A stretch of 64,000 bases of DNA, taken from positions 1 through 64,000 of the forward strand of contig CAYLJO010000001.1 of the NCBI GenBank assembly GCA_964383905.1. The letters are read 5' to 3'. The notes beneath the pieces were generated by a model. It ran no database searches and had not been told where the DNA came from. It saw only the letters and a list, made by a program, of their open reading frames with translations. Each line of letters begins with the position of its first letter. Position 1 is the first letter of the stretch. The position numbers and the translations under genes are program-made. This stretch comes from CAYLJO01 sp964383905. GTDB lineage: Bacteria; Acidobacteriota; Blastocatellia; Pyrinomonadales; Pyrinomonadaceae. Positions 8,641-18,265 of the stretch are shown in pieces.

Positions 8641-9489
8641 TTACATCGCCCGCCGCAATCGCAGCACGGCGATTTCGGGCCGCACGCCGAAGCGGACGGG
8701 TAGCCCGATGACGCCTGTGCCACGCGAGACGTAGAGTTGTGTTCCGCCACGCCGGTAAAGCCCGCACACGTATCTGAGGTCATCAGCCGTGTAGCGCGCC
8801 GGAGGCCCAATAAAAGGTATGCGGATTTGTCCGCCGTGTGTGTGCCCGCTCATTATGAGCGAGATGTTTTGCGTCTCGGCGAGATCAAAGACGCGCGGCT
8901 GGTGTGAGAGCAGCAGCAACGGCTGCTTTTTGTTGATACCATAAAGGGCGCGCGGCCAATCCGTCCCGGCCCATAACCAGTCATCTATACCGGCGAGCTG
9001 AAGCGTGTCCGCGCCGCGCCGGATGGTCGTGTTCGCGTTATTGAGAACTTCTATACGCGCACGCGTGAGCGCACGCGCCGTCAACTGTGGGTCTGTGTAG
9101 TGATCGTGGTTTCCGAGCACGGCCCACACGCCGTCGGGGGCGCTGAGCGCGCCGAGAGCTTCCGCGCAAGGCTCTATGTAGCGGCGGTATGCAGTCGTGT
9201 AATCGCCGGTCAGAGCCACTAAGTCGGGCCTCGTTTGTTTGGCCAGTTCAACCACATGACGGACTTCATCGATGCTCACGATGCGGCTATGGTGCACATC
9301 CGAGATCTGTGTGATGCGATAGCCGTCGAAACTGGCGGGTAGCCCGCGGATGAAAATATCTCTCTCAGAGACCTCGTAATCATACGGCTCGATCAGGCTC
9401 GCGTAAGCGGATGTGGCTGAGATGGCGACGAGCGGCGCGGCCGCCAGCCCGCTCAGAAATTGTCTTCGCGTGAGAGAAAACTTCCGCAT
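8641..9489 (-). CDS. Tat-exported metallophosphoesterase (YaeI-like)
   Basis: The N-terminus MRKFSLTRRQFLSG followed by a hydrophobic Ala-rich stretch is a twin-arginine signal. The calcineurin-like core shows DVHHSR, GDYTTAYR, GNHDH, LLSHQP and SGHTHGGQI, which together supply the two-metal site. YaeI-type proteins of this size hydrolyse phosphate esters or pyrophosphate bonds of lipid-linked substrates at the membrane. The exact substrate cannot be read from the sequence. The frame extends to 9522, but the ATG at 9489 places the Tat motif correctly. It stands alone, with the insertion sequence immediately upstream. Confidence 0.9.
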   Translation of the reverse strand: MRKFSLTRRQFLSGLAAAPLVAISATSAYASLIEPYDYEVSERDIFIRGLPASFDGYRITQISDVHHSRIVSIDEVRHVVELAKQTRPDLVALTGDYTTAYRRYIEPCAEALGALSAPDGVWAVLGNHDHYTDPQLTARALTRARIEVLNNANTTIRRGADTLQLAGIDDWLWAGTDWPRALYGINKKQPLLLLSHQPRVFDLAETQNISLIMSGHTHGGQIRIPFIGPPARYTADDLRYVCGLYRRGGTQLYVSRGTGVIGLPVRFGVRPEIAVLRLRRAM

Positions 9490-9597
9490 CGCGCCGACGA
9501 TTCTACACTGCGGAAGGCGCAAAGCAGTAGGCAGTAAGCGCCTGATTAGGTAGTCGGGTTCGTTTCGAGAGAATTATCACCCTGCCTTTCTTCCGCC

Positions 9598-9622
9598 GAG
9601 TGCGGCAATCAGAGTTTGGTAA
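9598..9622 (+). repeat. Left terminal inverted repeat of the IS
   Basis: This 25-bp sequence, beginning GAGTGCGGCAATC, is repeated in inverse orientation at 11021-11045 without mismatch. Confidence 0.9.
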
Positions 9623-9623
9623 C

Positions 9624-10965
9624 TCAAGCTGCCAGCCCTAATGTGAGCTTAGGGCGCGGGCGGATGCAATCTAAACGCTCATTCAAGACTGCCACTCTCA
9701 ACGCTACAATCTCATCACAGCCCTTCTCGCTCCACCGCCGACCACATCCGTTCGTTCTCGCCCCGATCAGGCGACATCCGCCTTCGACTGCACCACTCCC
9801 AATCGGTAAGCCTCCCCCTTGGTATCGCGCGTAATCCATCGCTGCACGATGATTCTCAAAGTAGCCTAACACTTGCCTTCTGGTCTCTTGTGCCTGCTTG
9901 GTCTCCAACTTCAGATGTGCGATAGAGCGCACTACTGAGGCCACCTCTGATGCTTTCAACTTGTGCAGTTGCGCCTGTCTCCAATCTTTCCCCTGCTGAC
10001 TCTCGGCCCCGAAGCGCAACTCACCGATGGCATGAACCCGCTCGGCCACATGATAGAAATCTCGAATGCGGGTCGCTTGCGGCGCGATAAACGAAAAGAT
10101 TTGCAGAGATCGCGTGCGCCCCGTCGGCCACCGCCACAAAGCGGTCGCCAGCGCGCACCCCGGCACGTTGCAGCGCACACCAGAAGTGTGAGGCGAACCC
10201 TTCCCACCGACAGCGGCGCGCTACCAACTCACGTTTGAGTAATTCATGCCTGCCCGTGTAGGGTTCGACCCGCGCGCCCAACTCATACACCAACCCGACC
10301 TTAACTTCTTGCCAGCGCCCATCCTGTAATCCGACCTGGTTACCGTCACATTCAATGATCCAGGTCTTGGCTCTGCCCGTCGTCGGCCCGGGCACAACTG
10401 CCGATTCTTCATAAACCTGACGCTCGCGCTCCTCCCACGCCCGCGCTTGTGCCCCGACATCCTCCGCCACTTGCCGGATCGTCTCGTGGTTGAGTCCCAA
10501 CTCGTAGCATTCCCGCACGGCTTGCTCCACCACACCGAAGGAGAGGTGCGCCGACAAGTAAGCCAGCACCCGCTGCAACCGCGGGCTGCATTCCCGCTCA
10601 CCTACCCCTAAAGATTCATCCAGTGGAAAGCGGCTCTGGTGACAAGCACGACAATAGTAATAGGCCCGCTCGTAGGAGAAGCGCCCGAAACAACAGATCA
10701 CAGGGCGGCGCAGGTACTTCTGCACTCGCAGAAGAGAGCCGCAATCTTGACACCGGATGCGCGGCGTGACTTTGTCACGTCCGTGCCACAGCCCGATCAA
10801 GCCTGCGAGCAACGAGAGCGCGAACTGTGCCAGCAGTTTGCTGACCAACAGTTCAAGGGCAAATAAATCGAGGGGCTGATGGGCAGACTTCTCGCGCACT
10901 TCTGTCAGTTGCTTGATAAGTCTTTCAGCCAATGGCACAATCACGGCACGAATCTCAGATTCCAT
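9624..10965 (-). pseudogene. ISKra4-family transposase, frameshifted
   Basis: The first part (10965 to about 10095) has a CxxC zinc-ribbon pair (CQDCG, YYCRACH) and the catalytic segments IECDGNQV and VAVADGAH. The second part lies in another frame, from about 10095 to 9624. It carries the family's hallmark IAPQATRIRDFYHVAE and the C-terminal block PIGSGAVEGGCR with RWSEKG. Continuity needs a +1 shift, or removal of one base, at the A4 run 10094-10097 (T4 on the coding strand). Some members of this family group may use programmed frameshifting, but simple decay or a read error is equally possible. Together the two parts are close to full length. Confidence 0.82.
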
Positions 10966-11020
10966 GGGGTAACCTCCTACAACAAGTTTGGCGATTTGTG
11001 CAAAAGGTTACCCTATTTCC

Positions 11021-11045
11021 TTACCAAACTCTGATTGCCGCACTC
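11021..11045 (-). repeat. Right terminal inverted repeat of the IS
   Basis: This is the exact inverse of 9598-9622. It lies about 70 nt before tRNA-Ser and 55 nt upstream of the transposase start. Confidence 0.9.
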
Positions 11046-11113
11046 CGCCCGCCCGTCGCCTTGACAATCTCGCGCCACGGATTAGAATAATTTTTCGCCC
11101 GAATTTCGGGTGC

Positions 11114-11204
11114 GGAGATGTGGCCGAGTGGCTGAAGGCGGCGGTTTGCTAAACCGTTATGGGTCAAAAGCCCATCACAGGTTCGAATCCTGTCATCTCC
11201 GCCA
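11114..11204 (+). tRNA. tRNA-Ser (anticodon GCT), CCA encoded
   Basis: The acceptor stem GGAGATG/CATCTCC pairs over 7 bp (11114-11120 with 11194-11200). The anticodon loop TTGCTAA gives GCT for AGC/AGU codons, a long variable arm GGGTCAAAAGCCC is present as expected for serine, and the T arm contains GGTTCGAATCC. The CCA tail is encoded at 11202-11204. Confidence 0.97.
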
Positions 11205-11219
11205 TGATCAAGATTTATC

Positions 11220-11263
11220 AAACGGGTCACCTGCATGAGTGCTCAGGTGACCCGTTTCTTTTA
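11220..11263 (+). terminator. Intrinsic terminator after tRNA-Ser
   Basis: A 14-bp perfect inverted repeat (11220-11233 with 11244-11257) has a 10-nt loop and is followed by TTCTTTTAG. It starts 16 nt after the tRNA. Confidence 0.85.
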
Positions 11264-11393
11264 GCGCGGGGCATCGCCTGTATTCTCACTTCTAATATTT
11301 TCTCACCCGGGCGCACGAGCCACGATTTTGCGCGCGTTAAACGTCGTAGTCTCGGCTAAACTATAGTTACTTCGGTAAGGAGATCGGCGCACA

Positions 11394-11993
11394 ATGTTCC
11401 CTGAAATATGGAATGACAAGGCGATCCAGAGCATGTTTCATCTGGCCCTTCCAGTGGCCGAAAAGATGGCGCGTCCGGCCATCGTTTACATTTTTCTGGT
11501 CATCCTCCTGCGCATTTTTGGTAAGCGCGAACTGGCGCAACTCAATCCTTTCGATCTCGTGGTGCTGCTCTCGCTTTCCAACACCGTGCAGAACGCCATT
11601 ATCGGCGATGACAACTCGGTCACCGGCGGACTGATCGGGGCTTTCTCGCTGCTCTTTATCAACTACCTTGTGGTACGCTTTATCTTCAAACACAGGCGCC
11701 TCGATCAGTTGATTGAAGGCACGCCGACCGCCTTGATTGAGAACGGACAAGTGCGACCCGAAGGACTGGCGAAGGAACTCCTGACGGAGGCCGAGTTGAT
11801 CTCAGTCGCGCACCGCCAGGGTTTCGCCAATCTCGACGAAGTCGAAAATTGCGTGCTCGAGCCGGGCGGCGTCTTTTTCCTGCAGGGCAAAAGGCCGGCG
11901 GTTGACGAGCAAAGGCAGGCCGAAATCATTGAACGGCTGGAGGAATTGAGCCGTCAGATCGCAGACTTACAGCGGCAGGTTCGCGCTCATTAA
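11394..11993 (+). CDS. DUF421 (YetF-like) membrane protein
   Basis: The 199-residue protein has three hydrophobic helices followed by a soluble domain. The conserved run LRIFGKRELAQLNPFDLVVL with LSNTVQNAIIGDD is the signature of DUF421/YetF-like proteins, whose function is poorly understood. The C-terminal part (LIEGTPTALIENGQV to about residue 160) is the usual YetF soluble domain. The last 30 residues look like a coiled coil (EQRQAEIIERLEELSRQIADLQRQ). A good ribosome-binding site (AAGGAG) lies 12 nt before the ATG. It is followed after about 40 nt by gltX on the same strand. Confidence 0.9.
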   Translation: MFPEIWNDKAIQSMFHLALPVAEKMARPAIVYIFLVILLRIFGKRELAQLNPFDLVVLLSLSNTVQNAIIGDDNSVTGGLIGAFSLLFINYLVVRFIFKHRRLDQLIEGTPTALIENGQVRPEGLAKELLTEAELISVAHRQGFANLDEVENCVLEPGGVFFLQGKRPAVDEQRQAEIIERLEELSRQIADLQRQVRAH

Positions 11994-12034
11994 GCAACAA
12001 AAAATCTCTACAGATTTGGATTAACTTATCAGCC

Positions 12035-13534
12035 ATGACTATTCGCGTTCGTTTCGCACCTTCGCCGACCGGTTACCTGCATATCGGCTCGGCGCGCTCC
12101 GCGCTTTTCAACTGGCTCTATGCGCGCAAAACCGGCGGTAAGTTTCTGCTGCGCATCGAAGACACGGACCTGCAGCGCTCGACCGAAGCATCAACGCGCT
12201 CGATCCTTGAGGGCCTCGAGTGGCTCGGCCTCGATTATGACGAACAACTCGTCTTTCAATCCGACAACGCGGGAAAGCACCGGGCGGCGGCCCTACGGCT
12301 GCTCGAAGAGGGCAAGGCTTACAGGGATTTCACTCCGAAAGAGGAGCGCCCCGATGCTAACGTGAAGCAGGGCATCGCCGATCGCGCACGCACACACGCC
12401 GCCGAAGGACAGGATCATCGAAGCAATCCTTACCGTGATCTGCCGGCGGCAGAATCGAACGGTCGCGCCGCCGCGGGCGAGCCTTTCGCGATCCGCTTGA
12501 AAGTCCCGCGCGAAGGGAAGACCTTCTTTCATGATGCCGTTTACGGGGATCAGGGGCGTGACTATGCCGAGATCGAAGACCTCGTGCTGCTGCGCTCCGA
12601 CGGCCACCCGCTGTATAACCTGTCGGTGGTGCTCGACGATATTGAGATGGGCATCACGGACGTGATTCGCGGGCAGGACCATTTAACCAACACGCATAAG
12701 CAGATACTTCTCTACGAGGCCCTCGGCGCACGGCCGCCGCGCTTTGCTCACCTGCCGCTGATACTCGCGCCGAATAAAGGCAAACTCTCGAAGCGCAAGC
12801 ACGGCGAAGTCGTCTCGCTGACGACCTACCGCAACCGTGGCTTCGTGCCCGCGGCTTTTCGCAACTTCCTTGCGCTGCTCGGCTGGTCGCCCGGCACTGA
12901 TCAGGAGATCATGACGCTGGAAGAGCTCATCGCGAAATTCTCGCTGGAAGGAATCGGCCGCGCCAACGCCATTTTCAACTTCAACGAGCACGACCCCCGC
13001 CAGTGGACTGACGCCAAGGCCCTCTGGATGAACGCCGAGTACATTCATAAAATGGCGCTCGCCGAGCTCATGCCCCTGATCAAAGCAGAATTGCGGGCGA
13101 ATAAATTGTGGCGAGAAGAGTATGAAGAGGATGAACGCGAATGGTTTGAGAAGACCGTCGAGCTGATCCGCCAGCGCTATCACACCCTCAAAGATTTCTC
13201 CGGGCAGGGTCGCGCATTTTTCTCCAATGATTTTGATTTCGATGATGCGGCGGTCAAGAAGAATCTTTTGAAAGAGCCGCGTCTCCGAGAGTTGTTGCCC
13301 GCCCTGGCCGGCACACTTGAAAAGGTCGAGCCGTTTACCGCGACAACCAGTGAAACCGCGTTACGCTCGTTTGCCGAAAGGGCGGGCGTCAAGGCCGGGC
13401 TTTTAATCAATGCCGCGCGCACAATGCTGACCGGTCAGGCCGTCGGCCCATCAATGTTCGATCTCTTCGAAGTCATCGGGCGCGACCGCTCAGTCAGACG
13501 GTTGCGAAGCTCGGAGCCGTGGCTCACGGCCTGA
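12035..13534 (+). CDS. gltX: Glutamyl-tRNA synthetase
   Basis: This is a class I aminoacyl-tRNA synthetase that charges tRNA-Glu. The HIGH-type motif PSPTGYLHIGSAR is at residues 9-21 and the KMSKS-type motif GKLSKRKHG is at about residues 247-255. It also has LLRIEDTDLQRS near 38-49 and an alpha-helical anticodon-binding C-terminus. The 499-residue length is normal. Whether it discriminates against tRNA-Gln cannot be judged from sequence alone. It starts 42 nt after the DUF421 gene and may share its transcript. Confidence 0.96.
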   Translation: MTIRVRFAPSPTGYLHIGSARSALFNWLYARKTGGKFLLRIEDTDLQRSTEASTRSILEGLEWLGLDYDEQLVFQSDNAGKHRAAALRLLEEGKAYRDFTPKEERPDANVKQGIADRARTHAAEGQDHRSNPYRDLPAAESNGRAAAGEPFAIRLKVPREGKTFFHDAVYGDQGRDYAEIEDLVLLRSDGHPLYNLSVVLDDIEMGITDVIRGQDHLTNTHKQILLYEALGARPPRFAHLPLILAPNKGKLSKRKHGEVVSLTTYRNRGFVPAAFRNFLALLGWSPGTDQEIMTLEELIAKFSLEGIGRANAIFNFNEHDPRQWTDAKALWMNAEYIHKMALAELMPLIKAELRANKLWREEYEEDEREWFEKTVELIRQRYHTLKDFSGQGRAFFSNDFDFDDAAVKKNLLKEPRLRELLPALAGTLEKVEPFTATTSETALRSFAERAGVKAGLLINAARTMLTGQAVGPSMFDLFEVIGRDRSVRRLRSSEPWLTA

Positions 13535-13628
13535 TAAAGGTGGTCCGGGTATTCCTGAAGATTTAGCGGGGGCAGTATCTAAAATGCCGCCGTCGCGTCA
13601 TACTTACTTCAATGTTGAGGAGTGTGTA

Positions 13629-14318
13629 ATGTTTAAATTTCTCTCCGCCGTTATCATCTTGATTCTCGCGTGCGCGACCCTGAGTGTCGCGCAGAATACG
13701 AACACGTCAACGCAGGCGACGCGGAACCGGACGACCACGACGACAACGCAATCCGCCGCCGCCAATGAAGAACAGGACTCAAACACCCAGAAGACTTCTG
13801 CCGCACAACCGCGCACCCGCCGCGCGGGACGCAATCAGGGGGCGCGCGGCGCGCAAGATCCGACACCGGCCGGCGTGTATGCGGCCTTCGATTCTCTGCT
13901 CAACGGCATCCGCCGCGCGGATGTCGATGCCGTCACACGAGTCTATTGGAACTCGCCCCAACTAATCCTCTTCAATAACAATGGTACGGTCACGAAGGGT
14001 TGGGAGCAGATGCGCGAGAATCGCGCAAGTTCTTACCCGAATGTTAAAGACGTGAAACTTGACGTGCGTGACAGGCACGTGAAAATGATCGGGCGCGATG
14101 GCGCGGTCGTAACCTGCCTGTGGACGCAATCGCAGACTTATCGTGGCGTGCCGGAAACTGCGTCGGGCCGCATGACGGTTGTATTCCAATACATTAACGG
14201 CTCATGGAAAGCCATTCACCTGCACACTTCGTCGGACGCGCCCGACCAATCACGCGTACTTCAGTCTGAACCAAAGCCCACCTCGACGCCAACGCCTAAG
14301 CCAAAAGTCGGACCTTAG
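13629..14318 (+). CDS. Secreted SnoaL/DUF4440-like protein
   Basis: The ATG at 13629 has GAGGAG 7 nt upstream and yields a clear signal peptide (MFKFLSAVIILILACATLSVAQ). A Thr/Gln/Ala-rich linker of about 60 residues follows. The C-terminal 130 residues resemble NTF2-like DUF4440/SnoaL domains: VYAAFDSLLNGIRRADVDAV, then LFNNNGTVTKGWEQM, and a final beta-strand segment with YINGSWKAIHLH. Such domains are small cone-shaped binding folds with varied roles. No catalytic residues are claimed. The frame extends upstream to 13584 without support. Confidence 0.8.
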   Translation: MFKFLSAVIILILACATLSVAQNTNTSTQATRNRTTTTTTQSAAANEEQDSNTQKTSAAQPRTRRAGRNQGARGAQDPTPAGVYAAFDSLLNGIRRADVDAVTRVYWNSPQLILFNNNGTVTKGWEQMRENRASSYPNVKDVKLDVRDRHVKMIGRDGAVVTCLWTQSQTYRGVPETASGRMTVVFQYINGSWKAIHLHTSSDAPDQSRVLQSEPKPTSTPTPKPKVGP

Positions 14319-14323
14319 ATGAC

Positions 14324-14376
14324 AAAAAGGAGACGCGGAGAGGGGGCAAGCAACACTTATTCGCGTCTCCTTTTTT
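14324..14376. terminator. Bidirectional terminator between convergent genes
   Basis: A perfect 14-bp inverted repeat (14324-14337 with 14362-14375) begins with A5 and ends with T6. It can therefore act on both strands, ending the SnoaL-like gene and the GH18-CE4-GT2 gene. Confidence 0.85.
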
Positions 14377-14384
14377 CATCCCTT

Positions 14385-17300
14385 TCACTGTTGTGCTTGC
14401 ACGGTCGCTTTTCTATCCAGCTTGCCCCAGCCGACGATCGCGCCGCGCGCCGCGACCGCAACCGATTTGACCATCACGTAATACATCACCTGCCGGTAAC
14501 AGAAACGCTGCAAGAAGAGCCACCACAGCAGGCGCCAACGCTCGTTCTTTTCTAAAGCAAAAGCGAACGCGGCGGCCAGCCAATCGACGGCGAGAAAAAG
14601 CGCGTAATAGAACACAACCTGCTGGAGATTTGTGATCGCATACTCTTGCGGGTGTTCGAGCCTTTCAAGCGCGGCTGAGACGAGCGACCATACCAGCATC
14701 AAATCCATCACCGGCGAGATGAGCGGGAAAATAATCTGGAAGATCCAGACGTTCGGCATCGCGACGAAACCTAATGCGCCGTAGCGCGGGCGGAACAGCG
14801 CGTCGCGATGCTTCCACATGCACTGGAGCGTGCCAAACGCCCAGCGGAAACGCTGCTTGGCGAGCGCGCGCAAGGTGTCCGGCGCTTCCGTCCAGGCGAC
14901 CGCCCGCTCGGAATACCCAATTTTGTAGCCGAGCCGCCGCACCTTGATCGTCAAATCTTGATCTTCGGCCAGCGTATCCGAAGCGAAGCCGCCCGCCTGC
15001 TCCAACAGACTGCGCCGCCAAGCGCCCACCGCCCCCGGCACAACCGTGATGCAATTTAAGCTCGCAAAGGCGCGGCGGTCCAGATTCTGCGAAGTGATAT
15101 ATTCGAGCGCCTGCCAGCGCGTGATGATGTTGATGCGGTTGCCGACCTTCGCATTCCCTGCGATGGCGCCGATCTGTGGGTCGTGGAAGCGGTGCGCGAG
15201 CGCGCCGACGGTTCCGGGCGGAAAGATCGTATCGGCGTCGAGTGCGACGATGACTTCGCCGGTCGTCTGCCGTAAACCGAAATTCAACGCCTCGGCCTTG
15301 CCGCCATTCTCCTTCGTGAACAGGCGCACACGCGGCTCGTCCCCGAATCGTTCGCGCACGAGTTCGCTGGTGCGGTCAGGCGAGCCGTCGTCAACGACGA
15401 TGATTTCGAGATTCGGGTAATCGGAAGCGAGCAAGCTCTCGATTGTCTGCGCAATCACTCGCTCCTCTTTGTAAGCGGGCACGATCACGGAAACGGTCGG
15501 CTGGTAGTCTTCCCCGAAATGCTCGCGCGCGCGACGTCTCGCGCGCCACCACTGCGCAAAGGCTAGACTACCGATAAAAAGTACGCGCGCAACACCGAGC
15601 ACAATGCCGATGAGAAAAACCCATTGCAGTACGCGCCCGGCAATGGAGAGCCCGTAAAAGGCGATCTGATCGGCCGGCCTGTAAACACCACGGCTTCCCG
15701 GCGGCAGGGACGGCATCGCCTGGTCGCGCGTCAGCCCCGCGAGCTGCGAGACGGTGACAAAGCGAAAACCCTTGGCACGTAATTGACGGATAATCTCCGG
15801 CAGTGCTTCGACAGTTTGCCGGCGGTCGCCGCCGCCGTCATGTAAAAGCACGACTTGGCCGCGCGCATCGGGGTCGGTCTCAAGCGCGCCGCTGATCGTT
15901 CGCTTCACGATCTCGTCGGCGCCGGGCAAAGCCCAATCGTCCGGATCAATGTGCAAGCCGACGGTGATGTAGCCCAAGTTCTTGGCTTCAACGACAGGTT
16001 CAACTTGATCCGGGGTTTGCGGCTCGGCATCACCAAAGTAAGGCGGACGAAAGAGCACGGTCGAACGGTCTGTGAGCGATTCGATCAGCCGCTGGGTCGC
16101 GGTGAGCTCCAACTGGGTGATCCGCCCCGGAATCTCACCAAGGTTCGGGTGCGTGAAAGTATGGTTACCGATGTCGTGCCCTTCGTCGACGATGCGGCGC
16201 ACGAGGCCCGGATTGGCCTGCCCATTTTGGCCGATGATGAAGAAACTCGCCGGCACATTCTCCTGCTTCAGAATATCGAGGATGCGCGGTGTCCAGACCG
16301 GGTCCGGGCCGTCGTCGAACGTCAAGGCGATCATGCCCGGATGGTCGCCCGCGCGTTGAATAACGTAAGAAGATGGTGTCGCGGTGTAATGCTCTGTTGT
16401 TATAAGGCCGCTCGCCGGCTCCGCCTTGAACTCCCGTGATCCATCACGAGGCTCGGCGCTGACCTGAAGAATCTCGCCTGTACCTTCGAAGTCAACATCA
16501 TACCCGTAAACGATCTGGCGCAAACCGTCCGGCGAGGCAGCAGTTTTCGACGAGCCGAAGACGGCCCAGAGCGACGGATCTTCAGAACCTAAACGCCAGA
16601 GCGCAAAACCCGCGCAGTTGTAGCCGCTCGCAACGCGCATCTGGTTGTAAGCTGTTACGGCATCCAGAAACCAAACGGTGTGGTGCGTGCCGTCATCTTC
16701 CGTATACTGAAAATTAGGATTACGTGTCACCAGATCGAACAGAATGTTTGCCTCAGAATCGCGGGCCGCGAGCATGGCCTCTTGAAAAGTCAGTTCCGTC
16801 GCCTCATCCCTGCCGCGCGTCCAGTCGTAGCCGTAACCGCCGATACAAATCACCGTCTTTGCCGGCTGCAATTCGCGCATGCGCTTGGCGAGCGTGCGCT
16901 CGAACCAATCCTGCCCTGAGACCGGTCCGACCCCGCTCGTCGACCAGTACTCATCGTAAGCCATCAGCATTAGGTAGTCTGTGGCGGCGGCATAAGCCGG
17001 GTAATCCCAGTCGGAATCATCGAATGGGATGGCCTGCGCCACGATCCATCCATGCGGCTGAAAGGCCCCATGCAGCTCCTGCATGAAGCGCAGCAGGTTT
17101 GGCTGCGATCCGACCGGAGCTTCTTCAAAATCGATACAGACGCCCCCGAATTTGTTCTGCCCCACGAATGCTGTAAGCGCTTCGACGAGGCGCGTGCGTG
17201 CCGCTTCGTCGGCGACGGCGCGCGCGAGGATTTCGGGGTTCCACTGTTCATTCTTGTAGTTTTGCACGAGCGGGAGAATCGGCGTTTTCGGGCGCGTCTC

Positions 17301-17873
17301 GCGAATAAGATTGAGCGCAGGCCGGTCGCCAAAATCTATGACGAGCGGACTGTCACTTCCCTGGCTGTTCTGCAAGCGAACCCATTCAGGCACGACCCAA
17401 TCGAGCTGCGTCAGATTGCGCTTGAGCGAGGCGTAACTCGAATCGTCCCAATTGACGTAGAAGCCGATTGCCAGAGGCTTCGCCGGAGGCCCACTAGTTG
17501 GTGGCGACGGCAGGACGGTGGCGGCGGGCGGCGGGTCAATGGGAATTTGCGACGCCCTTTTGCCGGGCACGATGCGTGTCGTCGCCTCCGCGCGGCGGAG
17601 CTCGCCGATGGCGCGTTGCACCTTTTGCTCGCGCGGCGGCTTCGGCGGCGGCGGCAGCGGGGGCGGTTTTAGCTTGGTATCGGCAGCGTGCGGCAGGCTG
17701 GCGATAGAACGCAGATTGAAGCTCGGCAACAGAGGATTTGCCAGCACACTCGCAATAAAGAGTGCGGCCAACGCCGTGATGATCGCGGCAAGGGCTAACC
17801 AGGTGCGGCGCACGCGTCGCCAGCGGCGACCCTTCGGATCATAAAAAACCGGTGACTCAGCGGGTACAGGCAT
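14385..17873 (-). CDS. GH18 / polysaccharide deacetylase / GT2 synthase fusion
   Basis: This 1162-residue polypeptide combines a hydrolase, a deacetylase and a polymerase. A transmembrane helix at about 24-46 and a Pro-rich linker lead into a GH18-like domain (about 132-445) with VCIDFEEAP at 245-253 and DYLMLMAYDEYW near 299-310. A NodB/CE4 domain (about 512-715) shows TFDDGPD, HTFTHPN at 571-577, FRPPYF and LLHDGGG. After another helix near 750, a family 2 glycosyltransferase (about 795-1040) has DDGSPD, LDADT, EDQDL and QRFRW. Terminal membrane helices follow. Known relatives make beta-1,6-GlcNAc or chitin-like polymers. I infer synthesis and tailoring of a hexosamine polymer at the membrane. 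Confidence 0.92.
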   Translation of the reverse strand: MPVPAESPVFYDPKGRRWRRVRRTWLALAAIITALAALFIASVLANPLLPSFNLRSIASLPHAADTKLKPPPLPPPPKPPREQKVQRAIGELRRAEATTRIVPGKRASQIPIDPPPAATVLPSPPTSGPPAKPLAIGFYVNWDDSSYASLKRNLTQLDWVVPEWVRLQNSQGSDSPLVIDFGDRPALNLIRETRPKTPILPLVQNYKNEQWNPEILARAVADEAARTRLVEALTAFVGQNKFGGVCIDFEEAPVGSQPNLLRFMQELHGAFQPHGWIVAQAIPFDDSDWDYPAYAAATDYLMLMAYDEYWSTSGVGPVSGQDWFERTLAKRMRELQPAKTVICIGGYGYDWTRGRDEATELTFQEAMLAARDSEANILFDLVTRNPNFQYTEDDGTHHTVWFLDAVTAYNQMRVASGYNCAGFALWRLGSEDPSLWAVFGSSKTAASPDGLRQIVYGYDVDFEGTGEILQVSAEPRDGSREFKAEPASGLITTEHYTATPSSYVIQRAGDHPGMIALTFDDGPDPVWTPRILDILKQENVPASFFIIGQNGQANPGLVRRIVDEGHDIGNHTFTHPNLGEIPGRITQLELTATQRLIESLTDRSTVLFRPPYFGDAEPQTPDQVEPVVEAKNLGYITVGLHIDPDDWALPGADEIVKRTISGALETDPDARGQVVLLHDGGGDRRQTVEALPEIIRQLRAKGFRFVTVSQLAGLTRDQAMPSLPPGSRGVYRPADQIAFYGLSIAGRVLQWVFLIGIVLGVARVLFIGSLAFAQWWRARRRAREHFGEDYQPTVSVIVPAYKEERVIAQTIESLLASDYPNLEIIVVDDGSPDRTSELVRERFGDEPRVRLFTKENGGKAEALNFGLRQTTGEVIVALDADTIFPPGTVGALAHRFHDPQIGAIAGNAKVGNRINIITRWQALEYITSQNLDRRAFASLNCITVVPGAVGAWRRSLLEQAGGFASDTLAEDQDLTIKVRRLGYKIGYSERAVAWTEAPDTLRALAKQRFRWAFGTLQCMWKHRDALFRPRYGALGFVAMPNVWIFQIIFPLISPVMDLMLVWSLVSAALERLEHPQEYAITNLQQVVFYYALFLAVDWLAAAFAFALEKNERWRLLWWLFLQRFCYRQVMYYVMVKSVAVAARGAIVGWGKLDRKATVQAQQ

Positions 17874-18265
17874 AAACTCTCTGGCGGTGGCATGTCTTCA
17901 CACGTCCGCCACTTAGCTCTTTCCTAATCCATGTCGCAACGCGTGCTGCCTTGAAAAGGCGCTCTTTAAGAGCCCCAAGCGGACTATTAGCTACGACGAC
18001 GAGCATTTATGCGCATCCCTCGCGCGCTCGTGGCTAATACCGCTTAAAGACTATCACTAAATTGCTTGATCTGTCCGTTCGCGACTTGTATTTTGATGCA
18101 TGTCGCCATGAACAGGTTGACAGACGTGGATGAAGAGTGGAAGCCAGGCACCTGCTATCGCGGAACTTACATCCCGCGCATGTTATGTGGGATATTCTAC
18201 TGAATGCCCGAGGATGAGGGTTGATCTGCTTAATCTTGAAAAAACACCATAACCCTTAATTCTTG
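17874..18265. other. Intergenic region with an imperfect long hairpin
   Basis: This region of about 390 bp separates two minus-strand genes and must contain the promoter of the GH18-CE4-GT2 gene. At 17977-18045 the sequence folds back on itself: AAGCGG..TATTAGC pairs with GCTAATACCGCTT, with a 2-nt bulge. No gene was identified. Confidence 0.4.

Larger units (their letters stand above)
9598..11045. mobile_element. ISKra4-like insertion sequence
   Basis: The element is about 1.45 kb, bounded by a 25-bp perfect terminal inverted repeat (9598-9622 and 11021-11045). It contains one minus-strand transposase broken into two frames. It is inserted between the metallophosphoesterase gene and tRNA-Ser. 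No convincing identical target-site duplication was seen. The family call rests on the transposase C-terminus. The precise ends could differ by a few bases. Confidence 0.85.

Noticed and set aside
9589..11054. Target-site duplication around the insertion sequence
   Set aside because: The flanks (TTCCGCC and CGCCCGCC) are only similar and GC-rich. No exact duplication can be claimed.
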